From an uncultured Collinsella sp. (GTDB taxonomy: Bacteria > Actinomycetota > Coriobacteriia > Coriobacteriales > Coriobacteriaceae), in NCBI GenBank assembly GCA_902490325.1, contig CABUDJ010000059.1, positions 1 through 13,022 on the forward strand: DNA of 13,022 nt, in the 5' to 3' direction. The position numbers and the translations under genes were made by a program. The notes under the pieces are model-generated. The model was not told the origin of the DNA and made no database searches. It worked only from the letters and a program-made list of their open reading frames with translations. Positions 6,851-12,006 of this stretch are shown piece after piece; the stretch's first letter is position 1; each line of letters begins with the position of its first letter.

Positions 6851-8241
6851 TAGGTGGCGGAGGTGTCGACGACACCAGTCGCATTGGCGACCGCAACTAT
6901 GACGATCATGCATAGGAGCAGCACACCCAATGCCTTGAGCCAGAGTTTCGCGAGCTTCTTGCCGCGATAGCTGTCGAGCAGTGCGAATCGTCGACGAAGA
7001 CGGCGCTTATCGAGCAGCGCAAAATGCATAAGCACCATAAGGACATCGACAAAGAAAAAATACTCGATTATGAGAAACCACATCGGGTAGCTTTGATTTG
7101 CTCCCGTGGGATGAAAAACGGCAAAGTAGCTTCCGGCAAAGAATACAAGCAGCGAGAGGCAGACAAGCGTATTCCAAATGCGTCCCAGAGGTTCCGGAAT
7201 GCGAGAAAGCAGACCGAATACAGCGGAGGTGGCAGGCTTAGGAAGCTCTGCGGAGCCCTGGAGCCCTTGGGGCGTTAACACCGTCTCCGAGGCCGGAGTA
7301 CAAACAGGCACAGGCGCAGGAGGTCGCACAGGGCAACTCAGGTCGTATGCCGCGCGCGTCGCCCGTCCCAATGCCTCCGCACTCGCAAAACGCTTGGCCG
7401 GATCGAGCGCCATCGTCATGCAAATGACATCGGTCAGAGAAGCAGGGATGTCGCGCATCTCGCATTGTTCGCGCATGTCGAGCCCCGGTTTTGGATCGAC
7501 CCCCGTCAGGCAAAAGAAGAGAAGCGCGCCAAGTGCATACACATCGCTGCGCACGCTCGTCTGCCCAAACCCATACTGCTCGGGCGGCGCGTAGGGCCGC
7601 GTGCCAAACTTGACGGTATCGGCATCGGCGCCGTCGCGCCATACGCGAGCGATCCCCAAGTCGATAATCACCAGCGATGAAAATGTCAGGCCGTCATCAG
7701 GCGTATAGTTGGCACCTGTCACGATGATATTCGACGGCTTGAGGTCACGATGGATCACCGGCGCCGACGTCTCCCCCGCTATTGCAAAACCGGCGTGGAG
7801 CTCGCCCACGGCATCGCATAGGGCAGGATACAATTCACGCGCATAATCGGGGGTGGCTCCCAGACGGTCCACCAGCGCCCCGAGCGTCTCCCCTTCGATG
7901 TATTCCATAACCACGTTGAGCTCGTCGCCCACACGACGACAATCGACGATTCTGGGCAGGTGCTCAAAACGCCTGCCTGCCCGCTGAGCGGCAAACAGAC
8001 GCTCGTATGCCCCGCCGATTTGAGCCGAAGCATCGATGCGTTTACGGACAAAGGGGCCGAGCGAACCACCGCCGGTTCCTTCAAAGTACACGAGCTCGGT
8101 TGCTTCAACGGACGAGCGCTTAAGTACACGCTCCACGCGATAGCTGTCGTCGCGATCGAGCGACGCCAGGTGCTCGGCAAGCGCTGCGGTCAGCTCGTCA
8201 TCGGAATATGTTGGGCTCTGAGTATCCATAGTCTCCATCAT
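6850..8241 (-). CDS. Membrane-anchored Ser/Thr protein kinase
   Basis: A 463-aa Hanks-type kinase with the catalytic domain in the cytoplasm and a membrane tail. Motifs: beta-3 lysine in FVRKRI (K67), alpha-C Glu probably E80, HRDLKPSN (164-171, D166 catalytic base), DLG in place of DFG (194-196), APPE (218-221) and RSDVYALG (231-238). No canonical GxGxxG loop is seen; the segment at 40-60 is GTGGGS-rich and late, so the nucleotide lid is unusual. Pro-rich residues 304-345 lead to three hydrophobic segments (about 357-376, 388-409, 433-452), with a basic patch between the last two. No extracellular sensor domain is present. The start is ambiguous: ATGs at 8241 and 8238 lack a Shine-Dalgarno and sit behind a GC hairpin (8248-8261), while the ATG at 8229 has GGAG only 3 nt away. 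It is third in a likely operon. Confidence 0.9.
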   Translation of the reverse strand: MMETMDTQSPTYSDDELTAALAEHLASLDRDDSYRVERVLKRSSVEATELVYFEGTGGGSLGPFVRKRIDASAQIGGAYERLFAAQRAGRRFEHLPRIVDCRRVGDELNVVMEYIEGETLGALVDRLGATPDYARELYPALCDAVGELHAGFAIAGETSAPVIHRDLKPSNIIVTGANYTPDDGLTFSSLVIIDLGIARVWRDGADADTVKFGTRPYAPPEQYGFGQTSVRSDVYALGALLFFCLTGVDPKPGLDMREQCEMRDIPASLTDVICMTMALDPAKRFASAEALGRATRAAYDLSCPVRPPAPVPVCTPASETVLTPQGLQGSAELPKPATSAVFGLLSRIPEPLGRIWNTLVCLSLLVFFAGSYFAVFHPTGANQSYPMWFLIIEYFFFVDVLMVLMHFALLDKRRLRRRFALLDSYRGKKLAKLWLKALGVLLLCMIVIVAVANATGVVDTSAT

Positions 8242-8327
8242 AGCGCAGGGCGCAGACGCCCCATGGCATCCGCGCCCCGTTCGTTTGCATCGATGTTCGA
8301 CAGCTCTACCGGCTCAGATATCAGCCG

Positions 8328-8750
8328 CTAACTCACCGTCTCCTCGCCAAAGCGATACAGTTCCTCGTTGACCTTTTGGAGACTGCACCCGCGATCGATG
8401 CAAAAGATGATAATCGCATCGCGGCGGTCCTTGCAGTTAAGGACGCTTACCCCGGCAGCCGTCAGCGCACGGTTGGTCTCTTTGAGCGTCAGCGCCATCG
8501 CAAAGGCAATCTGCAGCACCTTATTGCGACTCGGATGACGCGCACCGGTAAAGATCTGATAGCCAAAGGTCTCATTGAGATCAGCCATACGGACCACGCG
8601 CGAGCGCTCCAAGCCCTTTTCCTGCAGTAGCTGCTTCAGGTAGTCCGAAAGCGACGGGGCGGCAAAGTCGTGCTCCCTGATATAGCCATCGATGTTCGGC
8701 GCATCGAGAAGCTCATTGAGCAACTCCTCGGTCAGCTTTTTATCGGACAT
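8328..8750 (-). CDS. Small helix-turn-helix (XRE-like) protein next to the kinase
   Basis: A 140-aa protein whose middle (about residues 36-100) looks like a helix-turn-helix of the XRE/lambda-repressor type: helix DYLKQLLQEKG, then RSRVVRMADLN, then a recognition-like segment with GYQIFTGARHPSRNK, followed by IAFAMALTLKETNRALTAAG. The acidic N-terminal 35 residues and the C-terminal helix pair (108-138) are unassigned. It has a near-ideal Shine-Dalgarno, GGAGGTGA (8757-8764), 6 nt before the ATG. It lies 32 nt after the FxLYD-like gene and 86 nt before the kinase gene, all on one strand. I infer a regulator whose activity is tied to the kinase, possibly as its substrate; S/T-rich sites cannot be picked out reliably. 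DNA binding itself is not proven by sequence. Confidence 0.75.
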   Translation of the reverse strand: MSDKKLTEELLNELLDAPNIDGYIREHDFAAPSLSDYLKQLLQEKGLERSRVVRMADLNETFGYQIFTGARHPSRNKVLQIAFAMALTLKETNRALTAAGVSVLNCKDRRDAIIIFCIDRGCSLQKVNEELYRFGEETVS

Positions 8751-8782
8751 ACGACTTCACCTCCCCCAGTGCATGCAACATG

Positions 8783-9226
8783 CTAGAAACCGCTTACGTC
8801 CGAACGCTCCCAGCTAGCAACCTGGTCGGGAGACACCGTACCCAGCGCCTCGAACTTCCAGGAGCCGCCCGCCTTCAGATGATTGGTGTTTGCAAGAGCC
8901 GTTCCAACCTGGTTGCCATCGGCATCATACAGAACATATTCAATCTGAATGTAGCTCTTTTCCTTGTCCGTGTTATTGGTCAGGGTGCCCGTGATCTTAT
9001 AGGTAAACTGATTGGAAGTGTCTTCAGCCTCGTCAGCAATGGTATACGGTTCTTGCGGTTCTTTTTGCTCCTCAGCCTGCCGTGTCGTCTCGGCAGGTTT
9101 TGCCGAATCGCTCGCAGACGAATCGGTTGAGTTGCCGCCCATAGAGCCCACGGCACCGACAATAACCAGCACCACGATGATGCCTAGGACAATCTTGCCG
9201 ATTGGCTTCTTTCCCTCTTTTGCCAT
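8783..9226 (-). CDS. Membrane-anchored FxLYD-type extracellular protein
   Basis: A 147-aa protein with a basic N-terminus, one hydrophobic segment (about 11-29) followed by a low-complexity S/T/E/Q-rich stalk (31-62), and a small beta domain (63-147). The domain has TYKITGTLTNNTDKEK and YVLYDADGNQVGTA, the layout of FxLYD domains: an extracellular immunoglobulin-like fold of unknown ligand. No lipobox cysteine is present, so the hydrophobic segment is a membrane anchor rather than a lipoprotein signal. The ATG at 9224-9226 is preceded by AGGAAGG (9234-9240) at 7 nt spacing, but that ribosome-binding site is one arm of a long inverted repeat. It is the first gene of the probable operon with the HTH protein and kinase. 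A role as the extracellular part of a signalling unit is a guess. Confidence 0.78.
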   Translation of the reverse strand: MAKEGKKPIGKIVLGIIVVLVIVGAVGSMGGNSTDSSASDSAKPAETTRQAEEQKEPQEPYTIADEAEDTSNQFTYKITGTLTNNTDKEKSYIQIEYVLYDADGNQVGTALANTNHLKAGGSWKFEALGTVSPDQVASWERSDVSGF

Positions 9227-9231
9227 TATTC

Positions 9232-9285
9232 ATCCTTCCTACGATCCGGCTACCGTGCCGGTACACAGCACATCGTAGGAAGGAT
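9232..9285 (-). promoter_or_regulatory. 5' UTR hairpin masking the Shine-Dalgarno of the FxLYD-type gene
   Basis: ATCCTTCCTACGAT (9232-9245) and ATCGTAGGAAGGAT (9272-9285) are perfect 14-bp inverted repeats, 26 nt apart. In the minus-strand mRNA the second arm made is ATCGTAGGAAGGAT from 9245 to 9232, which holds the whole Shine-Dalgarno. The loop contains a nested CCGGC/GCCGG stem (9246-9250 with 9257-9261). Folded, this would block ribosome binding, so expression probably needs an opening event. No U-tract follows, so it is not a terminator. Confidence 0.8.
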
Positions 9286-9390
9286 TGAACTTGAATTCAT
9301 TAGCTGAGAGCTAAGGCTGCGGTAAACGACCAATGCAGTTATCCAAACGCCGAGCAAACGCACTGCGCGCGACCGTCTGCTGGCAGTGCA

Positions 9391-9714
9391 TCAACCCACC
9401 GTGACGGATTCCCCGGTAAAGGCACTGATCATCAACAGGACAAAGAAAACAAGGTAGCTGGCACTCAGCAGGTACGCAATGATCAGAAAGACGACCCAGC
9501 CGACATTGGTTTTACCGTCGGCACGGCGTTGCTCGCGATTGCGGCAGAGCCAAATCGTCACGCCGATGGCAGTGATAAACAGCACGAGCGCCGCCGCGGC
9601 AAGCCCGGCAAGCGCAAACATCACGCCAATGCTCACAGCAATAACCGGAAGCAGCAGCAAACCGCACCCGCATCCACCCGGACTATATACGGCAGACTGT
9701 CGGCGTCGCCTCAT
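9391..9714 (-). CDS. Small multi-pass membrane protein of unknown function
   Basis: A 107-aa very hydrophobic protein that I cannot assign to a family. The N-terminus is basic (RRRRQ) and followed by a Gly/Cys-rich turn (GGCGCG, 13-18). Hydrophobic stretches are at about 19-56 (enough for two passes) and 71-98 (one long or two short passes), separated by a charged loop CRNREQRRADGKTN (57-70). I chose the ATG at 9714, which has the SD-like GGGGGTGG (9722-9729) 7 nt upstream. The same frame continues to a GTG at 9744 whose first base is the last base of the higA stop codon (TAGTG), which would add 10 residues. It may therefore be a third gene of the higBA transcript. Whether it belongs to the toxin-antitoxin function is unknown. 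Confidence 0.6.
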   Translation of the reverse strand: MRRRRQSAVYSPGGCGCGLLLLPVIAVSIGVMFALAGLAAAALVLFITAIGVTIWLCRNREQRRADGKTNVGWVVFLIIAYLLSASYLVFFVLLMISAFTGESVTVG

Positions 9715-9743
9715 CGCCGCGCCACCCCCATCATCTTTGAGCA

Positions 9744-10085
9744 CTACAGTGCGATAGCCTGCTGAACAGGAACGATCTTGTCGAGTTCCGGTTCGATCCG
9801 CCTTTTCTCGGCCTCAAGGTCAAACGCCACCTGAGCGCGCAGCCAATAACCATCCGTCAGGCCAAAATAACGGCAAAGACGGAGGTCGGTGTCGGCCGTC
9901 ACGCGACGTTTTCCCAAGACAATCTGCCCGATACGCTGAGCCGGAATCCCAGTCTCTTTCGCAAGGCGATATTGAGAAATGCCCATGGGAACAAGAAACT
10001 CCTCTTTGAGAAGCTCACCAGGAGTCACCGGCGACAGCAAATCGGCCGAAGTCTCATCACTTGTGATAATCGACGATTTCGACAT
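9744..10085 (-). CDS. higA: HigA-family antitoxin
   Basis: A 113-aa antitoxin that binds the HigB toxin and represses the operon. It has the typical HigA layout: SPVTPGELLKEEFLVPMGIS (18-37) leading into an XRE helix-turn-helix with SQYRLAKETGIPAQRIGQIVLGKR split over residues 37-60, then TDLRLCRYFGLTDGYWLRAQ (66-85). I chose the ATG at 10085: AGGAG (10096-10100) lies 10 nt upstream and the family normally starts close to PGELL. The longer frame to 10160 reads through higB in another frame. It overlaps higB by 29 nt, so translation is coupled. The toxin-first order is typical of higBA, unlike most toxin-antitoxin pairs. Confidence 0.93.
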   Translation of the reverse strand: MSKSSIITSDETSADLLSPVTPGELLKEEFLVPMGISQYRLAKETGIPAQRIGQIVLGKRRVTADTDLRLCRYFGLTDGYWLRAQVAFDLEAEKRRIEPELDKIVPVQQAIAL

Positions 10086-10338
10086 TCCAAGCCATCTCCT
10101 GTCTCCACTCAAAACAGACCCGATAGCGCTCGTTAACACGGATGCTATATTGACCGGCACGATCGCCCTTCAAAGCTTCCAGGCGGTTGCCCGGTGGAAC
10201 GCGAAGATCATCAAGCGAAGCACAAACCTGCAGTTGGCGAATCTTCCTCAACGCAACACGCTCAAAGGGCACGAACCTCCTGACCCGCACACCCATGGCA
10301 AAGCGTTCGGTATCCTCATCTTTATACGATGCAATCAT
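10057..10338 (-). CDS. higB: HigB-family (RelE superfamily) mRNA-interferase toxin
   Basis: A 93-aa toxin that, in studied homologues, cleaves mRNA on the ribosome. The C-terminal half is diagnostic: NRLEALKGDRAGQYSIRVNE (51-70) followed by RYRVCFEW (71-78) and VEIVDYHK (86-93). Basic residues R65-R73 region and the terminal His92 fit the RNA-cleaving site of the family. Residues 16-22 (GVRVRRF) are also basic. The start ATG (10336-10338) has AAGG 7 nt upstream. A strong -10 lies about 55 nt upstream, and palindromes in between and beyond could bind the HigBA complex. The reading frame is intact, so the module looks functional. Confidence 0.93.
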   Translation of the reverse strand: MIASYKDEDTERFAMGVRVRRFVPFERVALRKIRQLQVCASLDDLRVPPGNRLEALKGDRAGQYSIRVNERYRVCFEWRQEMAWNVEIVDYHK

Positions 10339-10349
10339 AGTATCGCCTT

Positions 10350-10371
10350 ACGTTAGTAACGTCAAACGTTT
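10350..10371. promoter_or_regulatory. Twin ACGT palindromes in the higB leader
   Basis: ACGTTA-G-TAACGT (10350-10362) is a perfect 6-bp dyad, and the 8-bp palindrome AAACGTTT follows at 10364-10371. Both lie between the higBA -10 and the higB start codon, where a repressor could block elongation or initiation. They are a second candidate for HigA binding. Confidence 0.4.
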
Positions 10372-10389
10372 CTATAGACTTACATCTCT

Positions 10390-10426
10390 ATTATATCGTA
10401 CGTTTGTTCGTGTTTTCTAGAACAAA
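10390..10426 (-). promoter_or_regulatory. higBA promoter with dyad over the -35 position
   Basis: On the minus strand a consensus -10 TATAAT (10390-10395) lies about 52 nt before the higB start. The -35 position has no TTGACA; instead it falls inside a perfect 7-bp dyad, TTTGTTC (10403-10409) and GAACAAA (10420-10426), with a 10-nt spacer. Family knowledge: HigA represses its own promoter through inverted repeats, so this dyad is the main operator candidate. It may also act as the weak end of the upstream M20 gene transcript. Confidence 0.6.
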
Positions 10427-10440
10427 TAGTCCTTTGCGCC

Positions 10441-11628
10441 TTAGTCAAGCAAAAGCAATCGTTTGTAGACATCGAGGCCTTTGAGAAGAATCTCCTCGTC
10501 AAAGAGCATGGTATCGGTATGCAGAGCGCTCATCGCATAGGCTGGGCAGTCATCAGCGTCGATCGGGTTTTCTTGTCCTTCTGGCACGCCCGTGCCCAGC
10601 AAGAAGAACACGCCCGGCAGATGGCGCTGATAGAAAGCAAAGTCCTCGGCAATTAACAGCGGCTCGTCCACAAGTTGCAGCTCGGGCAAGGCAGGCGCAA
10701 TGTGGGCAAACAACTCGGGGTCGTTATCGACTGGCGGATAGCCCTCGGCAAAGTCGAGATCGTACGTACAGCCCGTTGCGGTGCACGCCTCGTCGAGCGC
10801 ACGGCGTACGCCCTCGCGCGCACGGTCGAACATGGCGTCCGTAAACACACGCAAGCTACCGGCAACATGGGCCTCCCCCGCCACCGCATTGCAGACGGTG
10901 CCGGCCTGCAGCAGGCCAAACTTACCGATGCAGGGCTCATCGGCACCCAGCTCGTCCATCAGCTCGCGCTCGGCAACCAGGAACTTTGCCGCCGCCAGCG
11001 CTGCGTCATGTGATTCCTCGACTGGAACGCCGTAGGTCTTGGCGATATGGATGCTCGTGCCATGGATATGAATGTGCGTCTCGCTCGAGCGCGCCAGCAG
11101 CGGACCGGGACAGCTCGCCAGCGTACCGGCAGGAAGATCGGGCCACACGTGAAAGCCAAAGATGCGGTCGACCCCGTAGCGCTCGAACACGCCGCTCTCG
11201 CATACCGTCTTAGCGCCACCGGTTGTTTCCTCGGCCGGCTGGAACACAAAAAGCACGTTGCGCTTAATAACGCCCGGCTGCTCACGAATCGTACGGTCGA
11301 CAAAAGTTGCCGCCGCGAGGGCCATAGCCATGTGCCCGTCGTGGCCGCACGCGTGCATCTTGCCGGGATGCGTCGAGGCAAAAGCGGCGCCCGTCGTCTC
11401 CGCAATAGGCAACGCATCCATATCGGCACGAATCGCCGTGGCATGCGAGGCACCCGTGCCAGCGTCGAAGAAAGCGCACACGCAACTAGGGCACGGATGG
11501 ATCACCTCGCAGGCAAGCGGAGCGAGCACGCCCTCGATATAGGCGATAGTTTGCGGAAGATCGAAGTCGAGCTCCGGAATGCGATGCAGGTCGCGACGAT
11601 AGCGACGGAGTTCTTGGAGCTCGGTCAT
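10441..11628 (-). CDS. M20 family amidohydrolase/deacetylase
   Basis: A 395-aa zinc aminoacylase-type enzyme of the M20D group (hippurate hydrolase, N-acetyl-amino-acid and N-acetyl-LL-diaminopimelate deacetylases), cytoplasmic, removing an acyl group from an amino acid. Metal and catalytic residues are visible: MHACGHDGHM (91-100; C94, H96), PAEE (131-134; E133/E134), H160 in GFHVWP, and H370 near the C-terminus. The lid domain spans about 175-290. The lid motif reads SIHIAKTYG (192-200) rather than the common GGHAA-type, marking a distinct subgroup. I chose the ATG at 11628 because AAAGGA (11635-11640) lies 6 nt upstream; the ATG at 11643 has no such site. It is divergent from lysA, which hints at acetyl-DAP as substrate. 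That is context only; a dipeptide or aromatic acyl amino acid is equally possible. Confidence 0.85.
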   Translation of the reverse strand: MTELQELRRYRRDLHRIPELDFDLPQTIAYIEGVLAPLACEVIHPCPSCVCAFFDAGTGASHATAIRADMDALPIAETTGAAFASTHPGKMHACGHDGHMAMALAAATFVDRTIREQPGVIKRNVLFVFQPAEETTGGAKTVCESGVFERYGVDRIFGFHVWPDLPAGTLASCPGPLLARSSETHIHIHGTSIHIAKTYGVPVEESHDAALAAAKFLVAERELMDELGADEPCIGKFGLLQAGTVCNAVAGEAHVAGSLRVFTDAMFDRAREGVRRALDEACTATGCTYDLDFAEGYPPVDNDPELFAHIAPALPELQLVDEPLLIAEDFAFYQRHLPGVFFLLGTGVPEGQENPIDADDCPAYAMSALHTDTMLFDEEILLKGLDVYKRLLLLD

Positions 11629-11721
11629 GGGGATTCCTTTCATGGGGCAACTCAGTTGTCACCTATTGTGACGCAGGATTGTGGCGCCCTCGTTTCTAGC
11701 ATGATGCTGCATTTTTTAAAC

Positions 11722-11775
11722 GTTATATACGAATACTCTTGTTTGGTAAAGTGCAACGTGGTAGGGTCTTTACCA
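11722..11775. promoter_or_regulatory. Overlapping divergent promoters for the M20 gene and lysA with an 8-bp dyad
   Basis: Minus strand: TTTACC (11745-11750) and TATAAC (11722-11727) with 17-bp spacing, driving the M20 gene. Plus strand: TTGTTT (11739-11744) and TAGGGT (11762-11767), also 17 bp apart, would start the transcript just before the riboswitch. A perfect inverted repeat TGGTAAAG (11744-11751) and CTTTACCA (11768-11775) covers both: the left arm overlaps the M20 -35 and the right arm abuts the lysA -10. Upstream, GTCAC-N5-GTGAC (11658-11672) lies in the M20 leader. Promoter matches are weak; the dyad is exact. Confidence 0.4.
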
Positions 11776-11778
11776 CTT

Positions 11779-11935
11779 GATAGAGGCGCGGGCACGAAGA
11801 GCCGCGGGCGAGTCGGCAGACTTTGACCCCGCGGGGAGGCGAAACCCGCCGAACTGGGTTTTTCGGGCACGAACAGCCTGGTGGGCCTGCGGGAAACACT
11901 CGCAGGACTGTCTGCAGCAATGCGGGAGCGCTATC
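11779..11935 (+). promoter_or_regulatory. Lysine riboswitch (L box) aptamer upstream of lysA
   Basis: The lysine-sensing RNA aptamer is recognisable by its conserved parts in order: GATAGAGGCGC (11779-11789) at the 5' end, helix CCGCGGG/CCCGCGG (11802-11808 with 11828-11834), GCCGAACTGG (11848-11857), hairpin CCTGCG/CGCAGG (11886-11891 with 11901-11906), GACTGTC (11906-11912), and GGGAGCGCTATC (11924-11935). The closing P1 helix pairs GATAG (11779-11783) with CTATC (11931-11935). It precedes a diaminopimelate decarboxylase gene, the last step of lysine synthesis, which is a classical target. Lysine binding should lower lysA expression. Confidence 0.92.
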
Positions 11936-11996
11936 CGGACATTGGGTCCACGCTATGCGGATTCGATGCGCAGATGGCGCCGTCTGGATAGCGAGG
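11929..11996 (+). promoter_or_regulatory. Riboswitch expression platform with P1-mimic next to the Shine-Dalgarno
   Basis: CGCTATCC (11929-11936), the 3' strand of P1 plus two bases, is perfectly complementary to GGATAGCG (11986-11993), which runs into the Shine-Dalgarno GAGG (11993-11996), 10 nt before the ATG. A competing local stem CGCTAT (11951-11956) with ATAGCG (11988-11993) is also possible. No hairpin with a U-tract is seen, so control is probably at translation. Which state is ON is not settled by inspection. Confidence 0.6.
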
Positions 11997-12006
11997 TTTA
12001 CGGGAC

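Noticed and set aside
5606..6913. Minus-strand open frame (435 codons) opposite the secreted hydrolase gene
   Set aside because: It crosses the strong terminator at 6822-6850 and mirrors a gene with signal peptide, coiled coil and conserved C-terminal motifs. It has no recognisable domain.
9300..9314. TTAGCT-GAG-AGCTAA hairpin as a terminator of the small membrane-protein gene or as an attachment site
   Set aside because: It is upstream of the FxLYD-type gene, not between that membrane gene's stop and a T-run in the right orientation. The 6-bp stem is too short to call.
11047..11826. Plus-strand open frame (259 codons) opposite the M20 gene and running into the riboswitch
   Set aside because: It overlaps a conserved enzyme on the other strand and the structured RNA; the composition is Arg/Ala/His-rich shadow sequence.
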